Assembly (NCBI GenBank): GCA_016840465.1
Contig: JAEOSH010000002.1
Location: 1-36,781, forward strand
Reading direction: 5' to 3'
Length of the DNA stretch: 36,781 bases
From: Candidatus Baldrarchaeum yapensis
GTDB taxonomy: Archaea; Asgardarchaeota; Baldrarchaeia; Baldrarchaeales; Baldrarchaeaceae
Under the pieces are notes generated by a model that was not told where the DNA came from, made no database searches, and saw nothing but the letters and a program-made list of their open reading frames with translations. Positions 1 through 9,343 of the stretch are shown here, piece by piece. Position 1 is the stretch's first letter; every line of letters starts with the position of its first letter. Position numbers and translations under genes: made by a program.

Positions 1-420
1 GGGGCCTTCCGAGGGGTTTCGCGTCTTCACGGGGGACCACGTGCCCCTCTTCCCCTTCAGGCGCTCCCTCTGCCTTTGCAGTTCGGCGCGTACCAGGGAG
101 TCGAGGGTTTCTTCGGACGCGATGCGGGCCACTGTCTCAAGGGGGAGGCGGTTTGTGCACGAGGGCTGCGAACTCAGGCGGGTTGATTTTCCGCGGTAGC
201 CCGGTCGGTACGAGGAGGCGGAGTGCAGTTTTAAAGGAGAGGGGTTTGCGGAGCAGGAGGAGCGCGCTGCGTCATGCGGGATGTCTATATGCTGTTGCCC
301 ACAACAGTAGTATCGGGCGCGGCCGGACATGGCGGACCCTCTGTGTGCCTTGTGTTGGCGATATTACGGTGCCAGCCGCGCCCTTCTACTTTTTCGCACG
401 CTTGTCATAGACAATCGTTG
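1..420 (-). other. GC-rich foreign-looking island, possible decayed protein-coding gene or IS remnant
   Basis: Base composition is much more GC-rich than the surrounding AT-rich genes. Minus-strand translation gives coding-like pieces in two frames: FKTALRLLVPTGLPRKINPPEFAALVHKPPPP* and LETVARIASEETLDSLVRAELQRQRERLKGKRG. No family was recognised. Confidence 0.35.
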
Positions 421-465
421 GCTTGACAAAAGACAACCTTTTGGTGGGCTCGTTATGAGTAAAAG

Positions 466-543
466 TGGTGCCCCGGCCGGGATTTGAACCCGGGTCGCGG
501 GCTCGAGAGGCCCGCATGCTTGACCGGGCTACACCACCGGGGC
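466..543 (-). tRNA. tRNA-Glu (anticodon CUC), CCA encoded
   Basis: Minus strand GCCCCGGTGGTGTAGCCCGGTCAAGCATGCGGGCCTCTCGAGCCCGCGACCCGGGTTCAAATCCCGGCCGGGGCACCA. Acceptor GCCCCGG/CCGGGGC, anticodon stem CGGGC/GCCCG, loop CTCTCGA. Confidence 0.93.
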
Positions 544-906
544 TGAGTGAAGAAGACGATAGTCATCTTATTTATCTTTTTAAAGCCCTTAAGTATTTTT
601 CTAAGCATGCGAGAACACCGACATTTGCGAAATTAAGCATCCTCTATCTCATTTTCCAGAGACTTTATGACGCAGGCATACTTGCGTGTAGGAAATTTGA
701 CATTTAAATGTATTATTTACTTTTCATCGATGTTAAATTTGAAATCAATGTAAATGAAACGAATGACAAATTCGTAGTGAGATGACCTTTTCATTCCATG
801 TTCACTCCTCGATATATTTTTAGTTGGGATAATGAGTGATAATCATATATTGGAAAAAATTGTAATAAGGAAACTTTATTACCGAGATTCGCTCCATGCA
901 AAAATG

Positions 907-915
907 CTTTTATAG
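907..915 (+). promoter_or_regulatory. candidate TATA box upstream of MAT
   Basis: aaaatgCTTTTATAG lies about 40-50 nt before the ATG at 957. Confidence 0.4.
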
Positions 916-956
916 ATCTCCTTTTTAGAGGAGAACGTTGACCTAGGTGAAATGAG

Positions 957-2174
957 ATGGTGAATGTTAGAGTCGACATGCTGAAGACTCTGCCAATAGA
1001 GGAGCAACCAATTGAGATGGTAGAGAGAAAGGGTCTGGGGCATCCTGACACCATTTGCGATGCAATAGTTGAGGAGGTCAGTCGTGCACTATGCAAGTAT
1101 TACCTTGAACACTACGGACAGATACTCCATCACAATGTTGATAAAGGAAGTCTCGCGGGAGGACGTGCGGAACCTAGGTTTGGTGGGGGTGAGGTTTTAG
1201 AGCCTATATACATCTTGATAATCGGAAGAGCTACCACTGACGTGCTACACGAGGGAAAATTGGAGAGGGTTCCGATAGGGACATTAACATTAGAGGCCGC
1301 AAGGAGTTTCTTGCACAGGAGTTTTAGATTCCTTGATCCCTGCAAACATGTGCAGATAGACTATAAAATAAGGCCAGGAAGTGTTGATTTGGTTACTTTA
1401 TTTGAGTCTAGAAAGTCCGCACCACTAGCGAATGATACAAGCTTTGGTGTTAGTTTCGCACCGTTTTCGGAGACAGAGAAACTTGTACTGGAATGCGAAC
1501 GTTATTTGAACTCAAGTAAGGTCAAGAAGGAACTGCCTGAGGTTGGTGAGGACATAAAAGTTATGGGACTTCGTGAAGAGAACAAAATAAGGTTAACTAT
1601 AGCGGCTGCCATAATTTCGAGTTTAACGCCCGATCTGGATCATTACATCAGTGTAAAGGAGGAAATAAAGGATAGAATTTTGGACCTAGCCACTAAAATA
1701 ACGACGCGCGAGGTTGAGGTTGAAGTTAATACTGCAGACATCATAGATCGAAATCCCCCATTGGTTTATCTGACAATTACTGGCACGTCAGCTGAAGCAG
1801 GTGACGACGGGCAAGTAGGTCGAGGGAACAGAGTTAATGGTCTTATAACGCCGATGCGTCCGATGTCACTGGAGGCTGCCGCTGGGAAGAATCCCCTATC
1901 ACATGTCGGCAAAATTTACAATGCACTTGCAAATCTCATTGCGAACAGAATTGTGGAAGAGGTGCAGTATGTCAAGGAAGCATATGTGAGAATACTGAGT
2001 CAGATAGGAAAACCAATTACAGACCCCCAGATAGCGAGTGCACAGTTAGTCACGGATAAGGGGGCGCCTTGGAACGTCGTAAAGAGTGATGTGGAGGGAA
2101 TAATAGAGGACGAAGTTAACAAGGTCACCTCGTTAACGCAGAAGTTCGTAGAGGGGAAAATTTCCTTGTACTAG
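957..2174 (+). CDS. mat: archaeal-type S-adenosylmethionine synthetase
   Basis: 405 aa, [60 protein letters not shown], typical of the archaeal MAT family. Confidence 0.95.
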   Translation: MVNVRVDMLKTLPIEEQPIEMVERKGLGHPDTICDAIVEEVSRALCKYYLEHYGQILHHNVDKGSLAGGRAEPRFGGGEVLEPIYILIIGRATTDVLHEGKLERVPIGTLTLEAARSFLHRSFRFLDPCKHVQIDYKIRPGSVDLVTLFESRKSAPLANDTSFGVSFAPFSETEKLVLECERYLNSSKVKKELPEVGEDIKVMGLREENKIRLTIAAAIISSLTPDLDHYISVKEEIKDRILDLATKITTREVEVEVNTADIIDRNPPLVYLTITGTSAEAGDDGQVGRGNRVNGLITPMRPMSLEAAAGKNPLSHVGKIYNALANLIANRIVEEVQYVKEAYVRILSQIGKPITDPQIASAQLVTDKGAPWNVVKSDVEGIIEDEVNKVTSLTQKFVEGKISLY

Positions 2175-2186
2175 ATGCTAACTATT

Positions 2187-2411
2187 TTAGATGCCAAATA
2201 GTGATAATAGTACGTGAATTCCGACCCCTATTGTTATAGATGCTATGAATATGTTTACTAAGAGGCGAGATATCGAGAGTTTCTCACCGCTCTCGACATA
2301 AAGAATAAGTGCAATTATGGAAATCACGCCTATTACTAATAGGGTTATTGAGATAGCGAGGGCAAAGTCCCACAATTTTATCGTGAAAGAGGGTGCTTGC
2401 ATTGTTGGCAC
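2187..2411 (-). CDS. small two-helix membrane protein, function unknown
   Basis: 74 aa with two hydrophobic segments (FALAISITLLVIGVISIIALILY; LLVNIFIASITIGVGIHVLLSLF). Confidence 0.5.
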   Translation of the reverse strand: MPTMQAPSFTIKLWDFALAISITLLVIGVISIIALILYVESGEKLSISRLLVNIFIASITIGVGIHVLLSLFGI

Positions 2412-2475
2412 CTCTTAATATGAGAAACGGACTTGGATATCAGAATATCCAAAAAGAGTATTTGAGGGTTTTCTG

Positions 2476-3195
2476 ATGAAAGGGGGACATAAATCGTTCG
2501 TACTATTAGTTATCATATTAGGCTTCGTTATTAGTACACACATATTTTTCACAATCGGCCTGAGAATTCTCCTTAACACGAATGAGCCAATTGTTGTTGT
2601 AACATCGGGAAGTATGGAGCCCTCAATCAAGGTTGGTGATATTTTAGTGCTGAGAGGTGCCACTCCTGATGAGATACACATTGGTGATGTAATATTATAC
2701 AGCGGAAGTGTACACGGACCGGATACTTTAATTGTACATAGAGTAGTAAAAAAATACAGTGTTGGAGACGAGATCTTTTTCATAACAAAGGGTGATGCAA
2801 ATCCGGCTGTCGACCCGGTGCCTGTTCCCTATTCAAAGGTTTTTGGTAAAGTTGTTTTGAGGATCCCCGTGCTGGGCTTTATATTGTTATGGTTAAAGGC
2901 GGGTGGTATAATCATATATGCGATTATTGTGCTTCTCATCATTGTCGCACTATGGGGTATTTATTCAAGTGAGACTGATGATATTTCTAATATTCATGTT
3001 CCTTCTCCAAATACTGAACTATTTTCCGATAATCTTCTCTTTCAATCCAGTTATTCCTTAAATACTCTTTCAGAAGTTCGGAAATTGTCAATATGCTATA
3101 GAGGGGTATTCCCTCCTTCTCCAAGATTCTTCTACCTCCTTGTTCTCTATCTAAGAGAACCACTGCACCTACGACTATTCCTCCTTCCTTTTTGA
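2476..3195 (+). CDS. signal peptidase I, archaeal/SipW-like
   Basis: VVVTSGSMEPSIKVGDILVLRG catalytic Ser region, GDVILYSG...LIVHRVV, ITKGDAN, and a C-terminal TM helix. The last ~70 codons run antisense to pyrE. Confidence 0.85.
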   Translation: MKGGHKSFVLLVIILGFVISTHIFFTIGLRILLNTNEPIVVVTSGSMEPSIKVGDILVLRGATPDEIHIGDVILYSGSVHGPDTLIVHRVVKKYSVGDEIFFITKGDANPAVDPVPVPYSKVFGKVVLRIPVLGFILLWLKAGGIIIYAIIVLLIIVALWGIYSSETDDISNIHVPSPNTELFSDNLLFQSSYSLNTLSEVRKLSICYRGVFPPSPRFFYLLVLYLREPLHLRLFLLPF

Positions 3196-3628
3196 TGCTT
3201 TTTGCAGCATTGAGTATGTTCCCACCTGTTGTTATCAAATCGTCAACTATTATTACCTTTTCTCCCTCGTTTAGTATTCCTTCAACTTGTTTCCTCATAC
3301 CATAGTCCTTCGCTTCTTTTCTAACATAAATCAGCGGCTTTTTGAGTTTGTAGCTCACAAGTGTTGCGATTACGAGACCCATTGTTGGGATTCCAGCTAT
3401 TTTATCGTAGTTTTCTTTAAAGGTGCTTTTTATCAGCATGACATATGCGTCACAGATTCTTGAGAAATATTCGGGGAAGCTTGGTAAAACCCTCAAATCG
3501 ATGTAATATGGACTATATTTTCCGGAACTGAGTACGAATTTTCCTATTTTTAGTGCGGAAATTTCGTACAATATTCTGCAGATATAATTTTTGTCAAACG
3601 ATTCTTGAAACTCTTTGTTTTTCATCAA
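2987..3628 (-). CDS. pyrE: orotate phosphoribosyltransferase
   Basis: GKFVLSSGKYSPYYIDLR and the PRPP motif VIIVDDLITTGGN. Confidence 0.93.
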   Translation of the reverse strand: MMKNKEFQESFDKNYICRILYEISALKIGKFVLSSGKYSPYYIDLRVLPSFPEYFSRICDAYVMLIKSTFKENYDKIAGIPTMGLVIATLVSYKLKKPLIYVRKEAKDYGMRKQVEGILNEGEKVIIVDDLITTGGNILNAAKSIKKEGGIVVGAVVLLDREQGGRRILEKEGIPLYSILTISELLKEYLRNNWIEREDYRKIVQYLEKEHEY

Positions 3629-4331
3629 ATTCTACCCTCACTACCTCTAATATTTCACATTGGTGAGCGATCACCTGCGGTAAATATCTACTCACGAGCG
3701 ACGAAAACTCCTCTAAAGATTTTCTTTTGTCGGTATGAATTGGTATCGCAACTTTGGGATCGGTCAGTTTGACGATTTCGAATCCAGATCGTGGAGAGAG
3801 ATTTCTTGAGATGCCAACCGGGCAGAATGTTATTAATGGTTTGTATTTCTCTCCTATTACTTTCATTTCCGAATGAGGAACACTATCACCAGCATGAAAA
3901 ATTGAGAAATCTTTAAAGGACAACAAATAGGCAAGTGAATGAATTGCAGGGTGAATAGCTTCAATTGCAACTATTCTTATTCCACAAACTTCTTCACACC
4001 GTTTTGCGTTCATAGTAACCAAATAATCATTTTTTACATACTTTCTAAGCATATACGCTATTTTTTCTGGGATAACAACAGTAGCCTTCTTCTTCTCATG
4101 AAGCTTTCTGACGGTTAAGGGATCTAAATGATTCTTGTGCTCATGAGTTATTAGTATGAGGTCCACTTCACCTACTTCCTGCGCATCCATTCTTATCGGA
4201 TCAATGAATACCGTAAACTCCGAGGTTCTTATGATAACACTCCCATATCTGTTTATCCATGAGAAAAGTACAGCTCTATCGCTTGGTATTTCCTTGTAGA
4301 TCTCCATGTACATGCTCGGCAATTTTGACAC
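3594..4331 (-). CDS. metallo-beta-lactamase-fold hydrolase (UPF0173-like)
   Basis: LILITHEHKNHLDPLT, IFHAGDS, IPIHTDK motifs. Confidence 0.8.
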   Translation of the reverse strand: MSKLPSMYMEIYKEIPSDRAVLFSWINRYGSVIIRTSEFTVFIDPIRMDAQEVGEVDLILITHEHKNHLDPLTVRKLHEKKKATVVIPEKIAYMLRKYVKNDYLVTMNAKRCEEVCGIRIVAIEAIHPAIHSLAYLLSFKDFSIFHAGDSVPHSEMKVIGEKYKPLITFCPVGISRNLSPRSGFEIVKLTDPKVAIPIHTDKRKSLEEFSSLVSRYLPQVIAHQCEILEVVRVEFDEKQRVSRIV

Positions 4332-4374
4332 CTATGACTATCGACAGAAAATCGGAGTTATCAGGATCTCCTTG

Positions 4375-4905
4375 TCACTTTTCGTCATCATCCTCCTCTA
4401 ATTCCTTGGCCATAAGATAGGCATCTTCTCCGTCGGAATAGTATCTTTTCAGAACTTTTACCTCTTTATATCCCAACTTCTTGTAGAGAGAGATTGCCGG
4501 AGTGTTGCTCACTCGCACCTCGAGCATCATTTCTTTTGCTCCATACTCCTTAAGGGCCTTTTCTGCCGCGCGTAGGAGAGCAGTTGCAATACCTTTTCTT
4601 CTATGTCCTGGCATGACCGCAATTGAGACCACATGCCCCTTTCTAGTAAGTTTTATGCCCATATTTGATAGACCATATTCGACCCTACACATGATATAAC
4701 CGACGACCTCGCCGTCTTTTTCCGCGATTAAAAACGCCTTAGGGAAATTCTGATGCAGGTATATGAAAAATGATGAGGGATAGTTTTCGGGAAGACATGT
4801 TTTATTTATTCTCATAACATCAGCTAATTTGTCTGCGGAGAAAACTTTTATTTTATAATCGCCAACTGTAGCGACAACGTCTTCTTCCTTGCTAAGCCTT
4901 TCCAC
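4375..4905 (-). CDS. GNAT N-acetyltransferase, RimI/Ard1-like
   Basis: VVSIAVMPGHRRKGIATALLRAAEKAL acetyl-CoA motif and EVRVSNTPAISLYKKLGYKEV. Confidence 0.88.
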   Translation of the reverse strand: MERLSKEEDVVATVGDYKIKVFSADKLADVMRINKTCLPENYPSSFFIYLHQNFPKAFLIAEKDGEVVGYIMCRVEYGLSNMGIKLTRKGHVVSIAVMPGHRRKGIATALLRAAEKALKEYGAKEMMLEVRVSNTPAISLYKKLGYKEVKVLKRYYSDGEDAYLMAKELEEDDDEK

Positions 4906-4989
4906 AGGGACGCACCACCAATGTATTTGGTGGTTCTTATCTAGTATGAGGCTTATAACGTGCTATACATGGACGCTACATTTCGTCTT

Positions 4990-6108
4990 TTATTGATTCA
5001 TTTGCCTTCGGAATTTAAACCATATCCTACACGTACCTTCTTGTGAAACCATGCAAGGACCATAAGGAGACGCGGGTGTACAGACTTTACCGAACAGTTT
5101 GCACTGCGGAGGGTATATTTTTCCTATTAGTACTAGATGACATGAACAACCGGGCAGAATATCACGCGATTGATGTTCTAACCTGATATCGAACTTTTTT
5201 CTCGCGTCAAAGTTTTCATAAGGCTTTCTAAGAGAGAATCCGGACTTTGGAACCCTACCAATTCCTCTCCAATGAGCGCTCACGGGTACGAATACTTCAT
5301 TCATCGTCTCTTGCGCTTTGACGTTTCCCTCATACTTTACACATCTTAAATACTCGTTTTCACACTTTATGTCATTTGTTACTATTTGTTTGAGGATCAT
5401 GAGGACCGCTATAAGGATGTCAGCAGGCTCAAAGCCGGCAATCACTGTTGGCATGTTATAGGCATCTGCAAATATTTCAAACGGCTTTACACCGATTATT
5501 GTGGCTACATGTCCTGGACATATGAAACCATCTATATGTAAGTCGCCAATACCTAGCAACAATTCCATTATCGGCGGTATTAGCCTATGTGAACAGAGTA
5601 TACTGAAGTTCTCGGGTGGGTCATTTAAAATTAAGGATGCAACTCCGGGTGCTGTTGTTTCGAAGCCTACCGAGAAGAATACTACTTCTTTATCCTTATA
5701 CTTCTTAGCAAGCTGGACAGCATCGATAGGACTATACACAATTTTAACATTGGCACCTTCAGCACGTGCTTTCCACAGCGAGCTATATGATGCCGGTACC
5801 CGTGTCATGTCTCCGAACGTTGCTAATATTACATTTTCTTGCTTTGCTAGGAAAATTGCTTCATCGATTTCTTTTGCCGGAACAACACATACAGGACACC
5901 CAGGACCTGGCAACAACTCCACATTTTCGGGAAGAAGATCCCGTATACCATGCTGTGTTATCGATTGTTCATGTGTCGGTGCCGGTCACTGACCGGCAGT
6001 CCCGCACACGTGCATGATTTTTATTTTTCCGTGTACTTCTCCTGACAATATTTTTAATTTCCTTCTAACATTCTTAATGAATTCCTTATCTCTACCGAGA
6101 CCTAGCAA
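4990..6108 (-). CDS. hypD: hydrogenase maturation protein HypD, interrupted by a 24-nt intervening sequence (5976-5999); predicted spliced product 364 aa
   Basis: The ORF track covers only 4990-5922. Upstream in frame, exon 1 reads from TTG at 6108: LLGLGRDKEFIKNVRRKLKILSGEVHGKIKIMHVCGT. After removing 24 nt it continues [31 protein letters not shown]. This is the canonical HypD N-terminus with no other frame damage. Confidence 0.9.
5976..5999 (-). other. candidate minimal archaeal mRNA intron (BHB-like) inside hypD
   Basis: Minus strand GGGA^CTGCCGGTCAGTGACCGGCACCGA^CACAT. There is an 8-bp hairpin UGCCGGUC-AGU-GACCGGCA, GAC direct repeats at both junctions, and an in-frame TGA in the insert. 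Excision restores CGTHEQ. Confidence 0.75.
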
Positions 6109-6763
6109 CGTATCCCCCCACGACTCCTTTTAATAATTCTAAATCTCTTTTAGAGTTCACATTTAGGAATGTTGTTAGCTTTGTATCCATGTTTTTTAGT
6201 ACATTTGTTGAAACATAAAGCACCCGCGTCAGCCTCTTAATCGCGCAACTGATTTTAAAGTTATGCTCAGTTGTGATCAGGTCGATGCATGCTTTATACA
6301 TCGCATCTGTTTTGTAAGCTGCATGAAGCGGTTCTAAATATCCATTCGGCCAGCGCGGTACTACTGCATCAGTGTCATTTAGGAGGCAGAGCCTTACTAG
6401 AAATGATACTACGTCCCTATTTGGGAACGGAGAATCACATGGTAACACTAATGTTACTTTCGTTTTTGAATACTTTAACGCCGATATTAACCCTATTATT
6501 GGAGCGTGAATGTCAGAGAATTCTTCATCGAACACTATTTTTACGTCCTCATATATTTCCTTAGAGAAAATTTTGTACTCCTCTGCCTGTCTGGAATCTT
6601 TAAACACTATGAAAATAGGATAGCCGAGAGAACGGCATGCCTCAATTATCCAGGAAATCATGCTTTTCCCGCGTATTTTATGGAGACACTTATTACCATG
6701 TCCGAATCTGCTCGACCTGCCGCCAGCTAGTATGGCTATGGATGCTCCTGTCATGAAGACCAC
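6092..6763 (-). CDS. MobA-like nucleotidyltransferase (molybdenum cofactor guanylyltransferase family)
   Basis: ASIAILAGGRSSRFGHGNKCLHKIRGKSMISWI nucleotide-binding motif; VLPCDSPF. Confidence 0.8.
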   Translation of the reverse strand: MVFMTGASIAILAGGRSSRFGHGNKCLHKIRGKSMISWIIEACRSLGYPIFIVFKDSRQAEEYKIFSKEIYEDVKIVFDEEFSDIHAPIIGLISALKYSKTKVTLVLPCDSPFPNRDVVSFLVRLCLLNDTDAVVPRWPNGYLEPLHAAYKTDAMYKACIDLITTEHNFKISCAIKRLTRVLYVSTNVLKNMDTKLTTFLNVNSKRDLELLKGVVGGYVARSR

Positions 6764-6766
6764 GTA

Positions 6767-7666
6767 TTACTTTCTGAGAAGGGCGGACGCTAAGTAACCC
6801 ACTATTGCGGTCGCGTCGTCATTTCTTATGTCATAGCTTGTTAGGTACTTAAGTGTGCGCACCTCCAAGTTTCCGTATTCCTTTGCAAATTCTATTAATG
6901 TGGCTATAGCACCCGGTCCACACATTGTTAATTGTTCGCTCATTACTGTTTCTAAGAGACCTTCAGCGTCTAATTTTTCTATTTTTTCGATAACTTTTTT
7001 ATCGGTTTCATAGATCCATTTGAGAATTCTCGTCAGCGGAGATGTTCCAACAGGGGTGTAACCGTAAATGGTTCCGTAGTGAGTCATATCAGTAGTTGCT
7101 ATTACAACAACCTTCCTTTCGGTTTCTTTTACTGCGTTAGCAAGTGCAACTCCAACTTCCTTACATGTGTCATAGTCCATAGTTGCGATCACTATTGGTA
7201 CTATCTTGAAGTTCTCTTGCAAGAAGTACTGCAAGAAGGGCAATTGCACCTCTATGGAGTGTTCACCCTCATGAGCTTCCGGAGCATCAAGTAGCACGTC
7301 ACAATAGGATATTATTTTGTTTGCAAGTTTCTCATCTATTTTCACAACCCCGAGAGGGGTATGCCACTCGCCTTCCATCATGATGCTTGCGCCCACAAAG
7401 CCCGTGTGACTCGGGCCTAGGAGTATTGCGGTATCGAAGATCCCATCTTTGAACAAATATGAGTAAAAGTGAGCTGCAACGGGACCTGAGTATATATACC
7501 CGGCATGTGGCACAATCCCCCCAATAACCTTTTTCAAGTACTCATTTTTTATTTGTGGAATTTCTTGAGGTCCATATTTGCTCAAAAAACAGTCTTCGAT
7601 ACATTTTTTCAATTCGGAAGGTTCAAACGGATAAAATCCTATTGCGGCTGGATATCTTATCGTCAT
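6767..7666 (-). CDS. MEMO1 family protein
   Basis: IVPHAGYIYSGPVAAHFYSYL, LLGPSHTG, EGEHSIEVQLPFLQYF, TTDMTHYG. Confidence 0.93.
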   Translation of the reverse strand: MTIRYPAAIGFYPFEPSELKKCIEDCFLSKYGPQEIPQIKNEYLKKVIGGIVPHAGYIYSGPVAAHFYSYLFKDGIFDTAILLGPSHTGFVGASIMMEGEWHTPLGVVKIDEKLANKIISYCDVLLDAPEAHEGEHSIEVQLPFLQYFLQENFKIVPIVIATMDYDTCKEVGVALANAVKETERKVVVIATTDMTHYGTIYGYTPVGTSPLTRILKWIYETDKKVIEKIEKLDAEGLLETVMSEQLTMCGPGAIATLIEFAKEYGNLEVRTLKYLTSYDIRNDDATAIVGYLASALLRK

Positions 7667-7828
7667 TTTATGACCACCATTTTCTGCTTCTTAAATAGTC
7701 TCAAAAAAGGTAACGATAAGAGAGCGTGAATACTTTAACTCATCTCCCTCTGATATGTAACATCTATCGTAAAATTACCAAAAATGTTATAAGGTTGATT
7801 AAATTAGGAATCTCATTGGTGATAAGGA

Positions 7829-9037
7829 GTGACGCTTGATATTATAGAGAGTGAGTTGCAGAAACCATCAATATTTAAGGATGAGAGCAAATTATCGATC
7901 GATTATGTTCCACCCAAACTTCCTCACAGAGAGCAGGAAATCAGGAAACTGATAAGTATCTTTCGAGCAGTCTTGGAAAATCCCATGAGCATAAGCAGAA
8001 AGGTCGTAATTACGGGTGATATTGGTACAGGTAAAACGGCAATTTCGAAGTTTTTTGGAGAAAAAATTTTAGAATACGCAAAAAAGCGGGGATTACCATT
8101 AAAATATATACATTTGAATTGTAGAAAACACAGATCAACTTTTGTGCTATTAAATACTCTCATAAGGGCTCTCTCACCCAAATTCCCCGAGAGAGGATAC
8201 TCACATGACGAGTTATTGTCAATACTCAGGGGAATTCTTGCAGAAAAGAATGTTCACGTGATACTCACACTAGATGAGATAGAGTATTTGATACAATTCA
8301 ACAGACAGGATGCACAAGAGTTGATATATAGTCTTACGCGCTTATATGAGGAGGAGATGAATGCCCCTCAGAGGATATCTCTAATTTTAATTTCTCGTAG
8401 TGATGCTTTTCTATCGGCGTTCGATGAGAGTGTGTTAAGCACTCTACAACCAAGTAAGATACATTTGGAAAAGTACACCGAAGAACAACTGTTTGATATA
8501 CTTAAAGATCGGCGGGATATGGCGTTTTACGAGAGAGTAGTTCCGGATGATATTTTACAAATGATTGCGGAAATTGCTGCTCCACGCGGGGATGCAAGGT
8601 ATGCAATTGAATTGCTGTTAAAGGCAGGAAAGTATGCAGAACAAGAGGGTAAAACAAAAGTAATACCTGAGCACGTTAGAAAGGCCAAATCTGAAACTCA
8701 TCCGGCCGTCAGGAAAGAGGTTCTTAGGGATCTATCAAAACATGAAAAATTGTTACTATTAGCTCTTGCGCGTAAATTGAGAAAGAGCGAGCAGGTATAT
8801 CTAACTATGGGAGAATTAGAAGAGCTTTACAGGATACTTTGTGAAGAACTTGGCGAAAAGGCGCGAACGCATACGCAAATATGGGAATATGTACAAAATC
8901 TTGAGAAATTTGGAATTATTTCAAAGAGATTATCTGGTAGAGGTATGCGCGGAAAAACAACTCTTATTAGCCTTCCTGAGGTTCCTGCTGAGATATTGGA
9001 GAGGGAACTTATGAGAGAACTGGGAATCTCGGAGTAG
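7829..9037 (+). CDS. Orc1/Cdc6-type replication initiator ATPase (GTG start)
   Basis: Walker A VITGDIGTGKTAISKFF, Walker B VILTLDEIEYL, sensor ISLILISRSD, C-terminal winged-helix region. Confidence 0.88.
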   Translation: MTLDIIESELQKPSIFKDESKLSIDYVPPKLPHREQEIRKLISIFRAVLENPMSISRKVVITGDIGTGKTAISKFFGEKILEYAKKRGLPLKYIHLNCRKHRSTFVLLNTLIRALSPKFPERGYSHDELLSILRGILAEKNVHVILTLDEIEYLIQFNRQDAQELIYSLTRLYEEEMNAPQRISLILISRSDAFLSAFDESVLSTLQPSKIHLEKYTEEQLFDILKDRRDMAFYERVVPDDILQMIAEIAAPRGDARYAIELLLKAGKYAEQEGKTKVIPEHVRKAKSETHPAVRKEVLRDLSKHEKLLLLALARKLRKSEQVYLTMGELEELYRILCEELGEKARTHTQIWEYVQNLEKFGIISKRLSGRGMRGKTTLISLPEVPAEILERELMRELGISE

Positions 9038-9334
9038 GTGATTTATTTGAAAAAGGTGCCTATAGAGGCGTTATTTTCATCAAGGGGGCGTGTAAAGATC
9101 ATAAAAATACTTGCAAAAGAGGGAGAGTTAAACATCTCCGAGATAGTACGTAGAACTAAGCTTAATCATAGTACTGTATATCAACATCTCATGTTTTTAG
9201 AGAGTATAGGAATAGTTCAGGAGAAAACTTTCGGTAGGATAAAAATATACAGATTTAAAGACGAAAATATTAAGGCAAGAGCCCTTAAGAAGTTCATAGA
9301 AGTTTGGGAGGAGTGGGACAAAAACGAATATTGA
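9038..9334 (+). CDS. ArsR-like winged-helix transcription regulator (GTG start)
   Basis: GRVKIIKILAKEGELNISEIVRRTKLNHSTVYQHLMFLESIGIVQEKTFGRIKIYRF. Confidence 0.8.
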   Translation: MIYLKKVPIEALFSSRGRVKIIKILAKEGELNISEIVRRTKLNHSTVYQHLMFLESIGIVQEKTFGRIKIYRFKDENIKARALKKFIEVWEEWDKNEY

Positions 9335-9343
9335 GGTAAAATA

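Noticed and set aside
153-707. ORF-track proteins at 153-410 and 465-707
   Set aside because: The first is antisense to the better coding-like frames in the GC-rich island. The second runs through the tRNA-Glu gene.
5986-5991. In-frame TGA in hypD as a selenocysteine codon
   Set aside because: The TGA lies in an 8-residue insertion absent from the HypD family and splits an invariant motif. HypD is not a known selenoprotein, and removing 24 nt gives a perfect family sequence.
4990-6108. hypD as a plain pseudogene
   Set aside because: More than 360 codons on both sides of the insert are intact and in one frame, and the insert is a multiple of three with exact junctions restoring CGTHEQ. Transcript data are still needed.
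7667-7828. Replication origin with ORB repeats upstream of orc1/cdc6
   Set aside because: I could not see repeated ORB-like motifs or a long AT-rich unwinding element in this short intergenic region.
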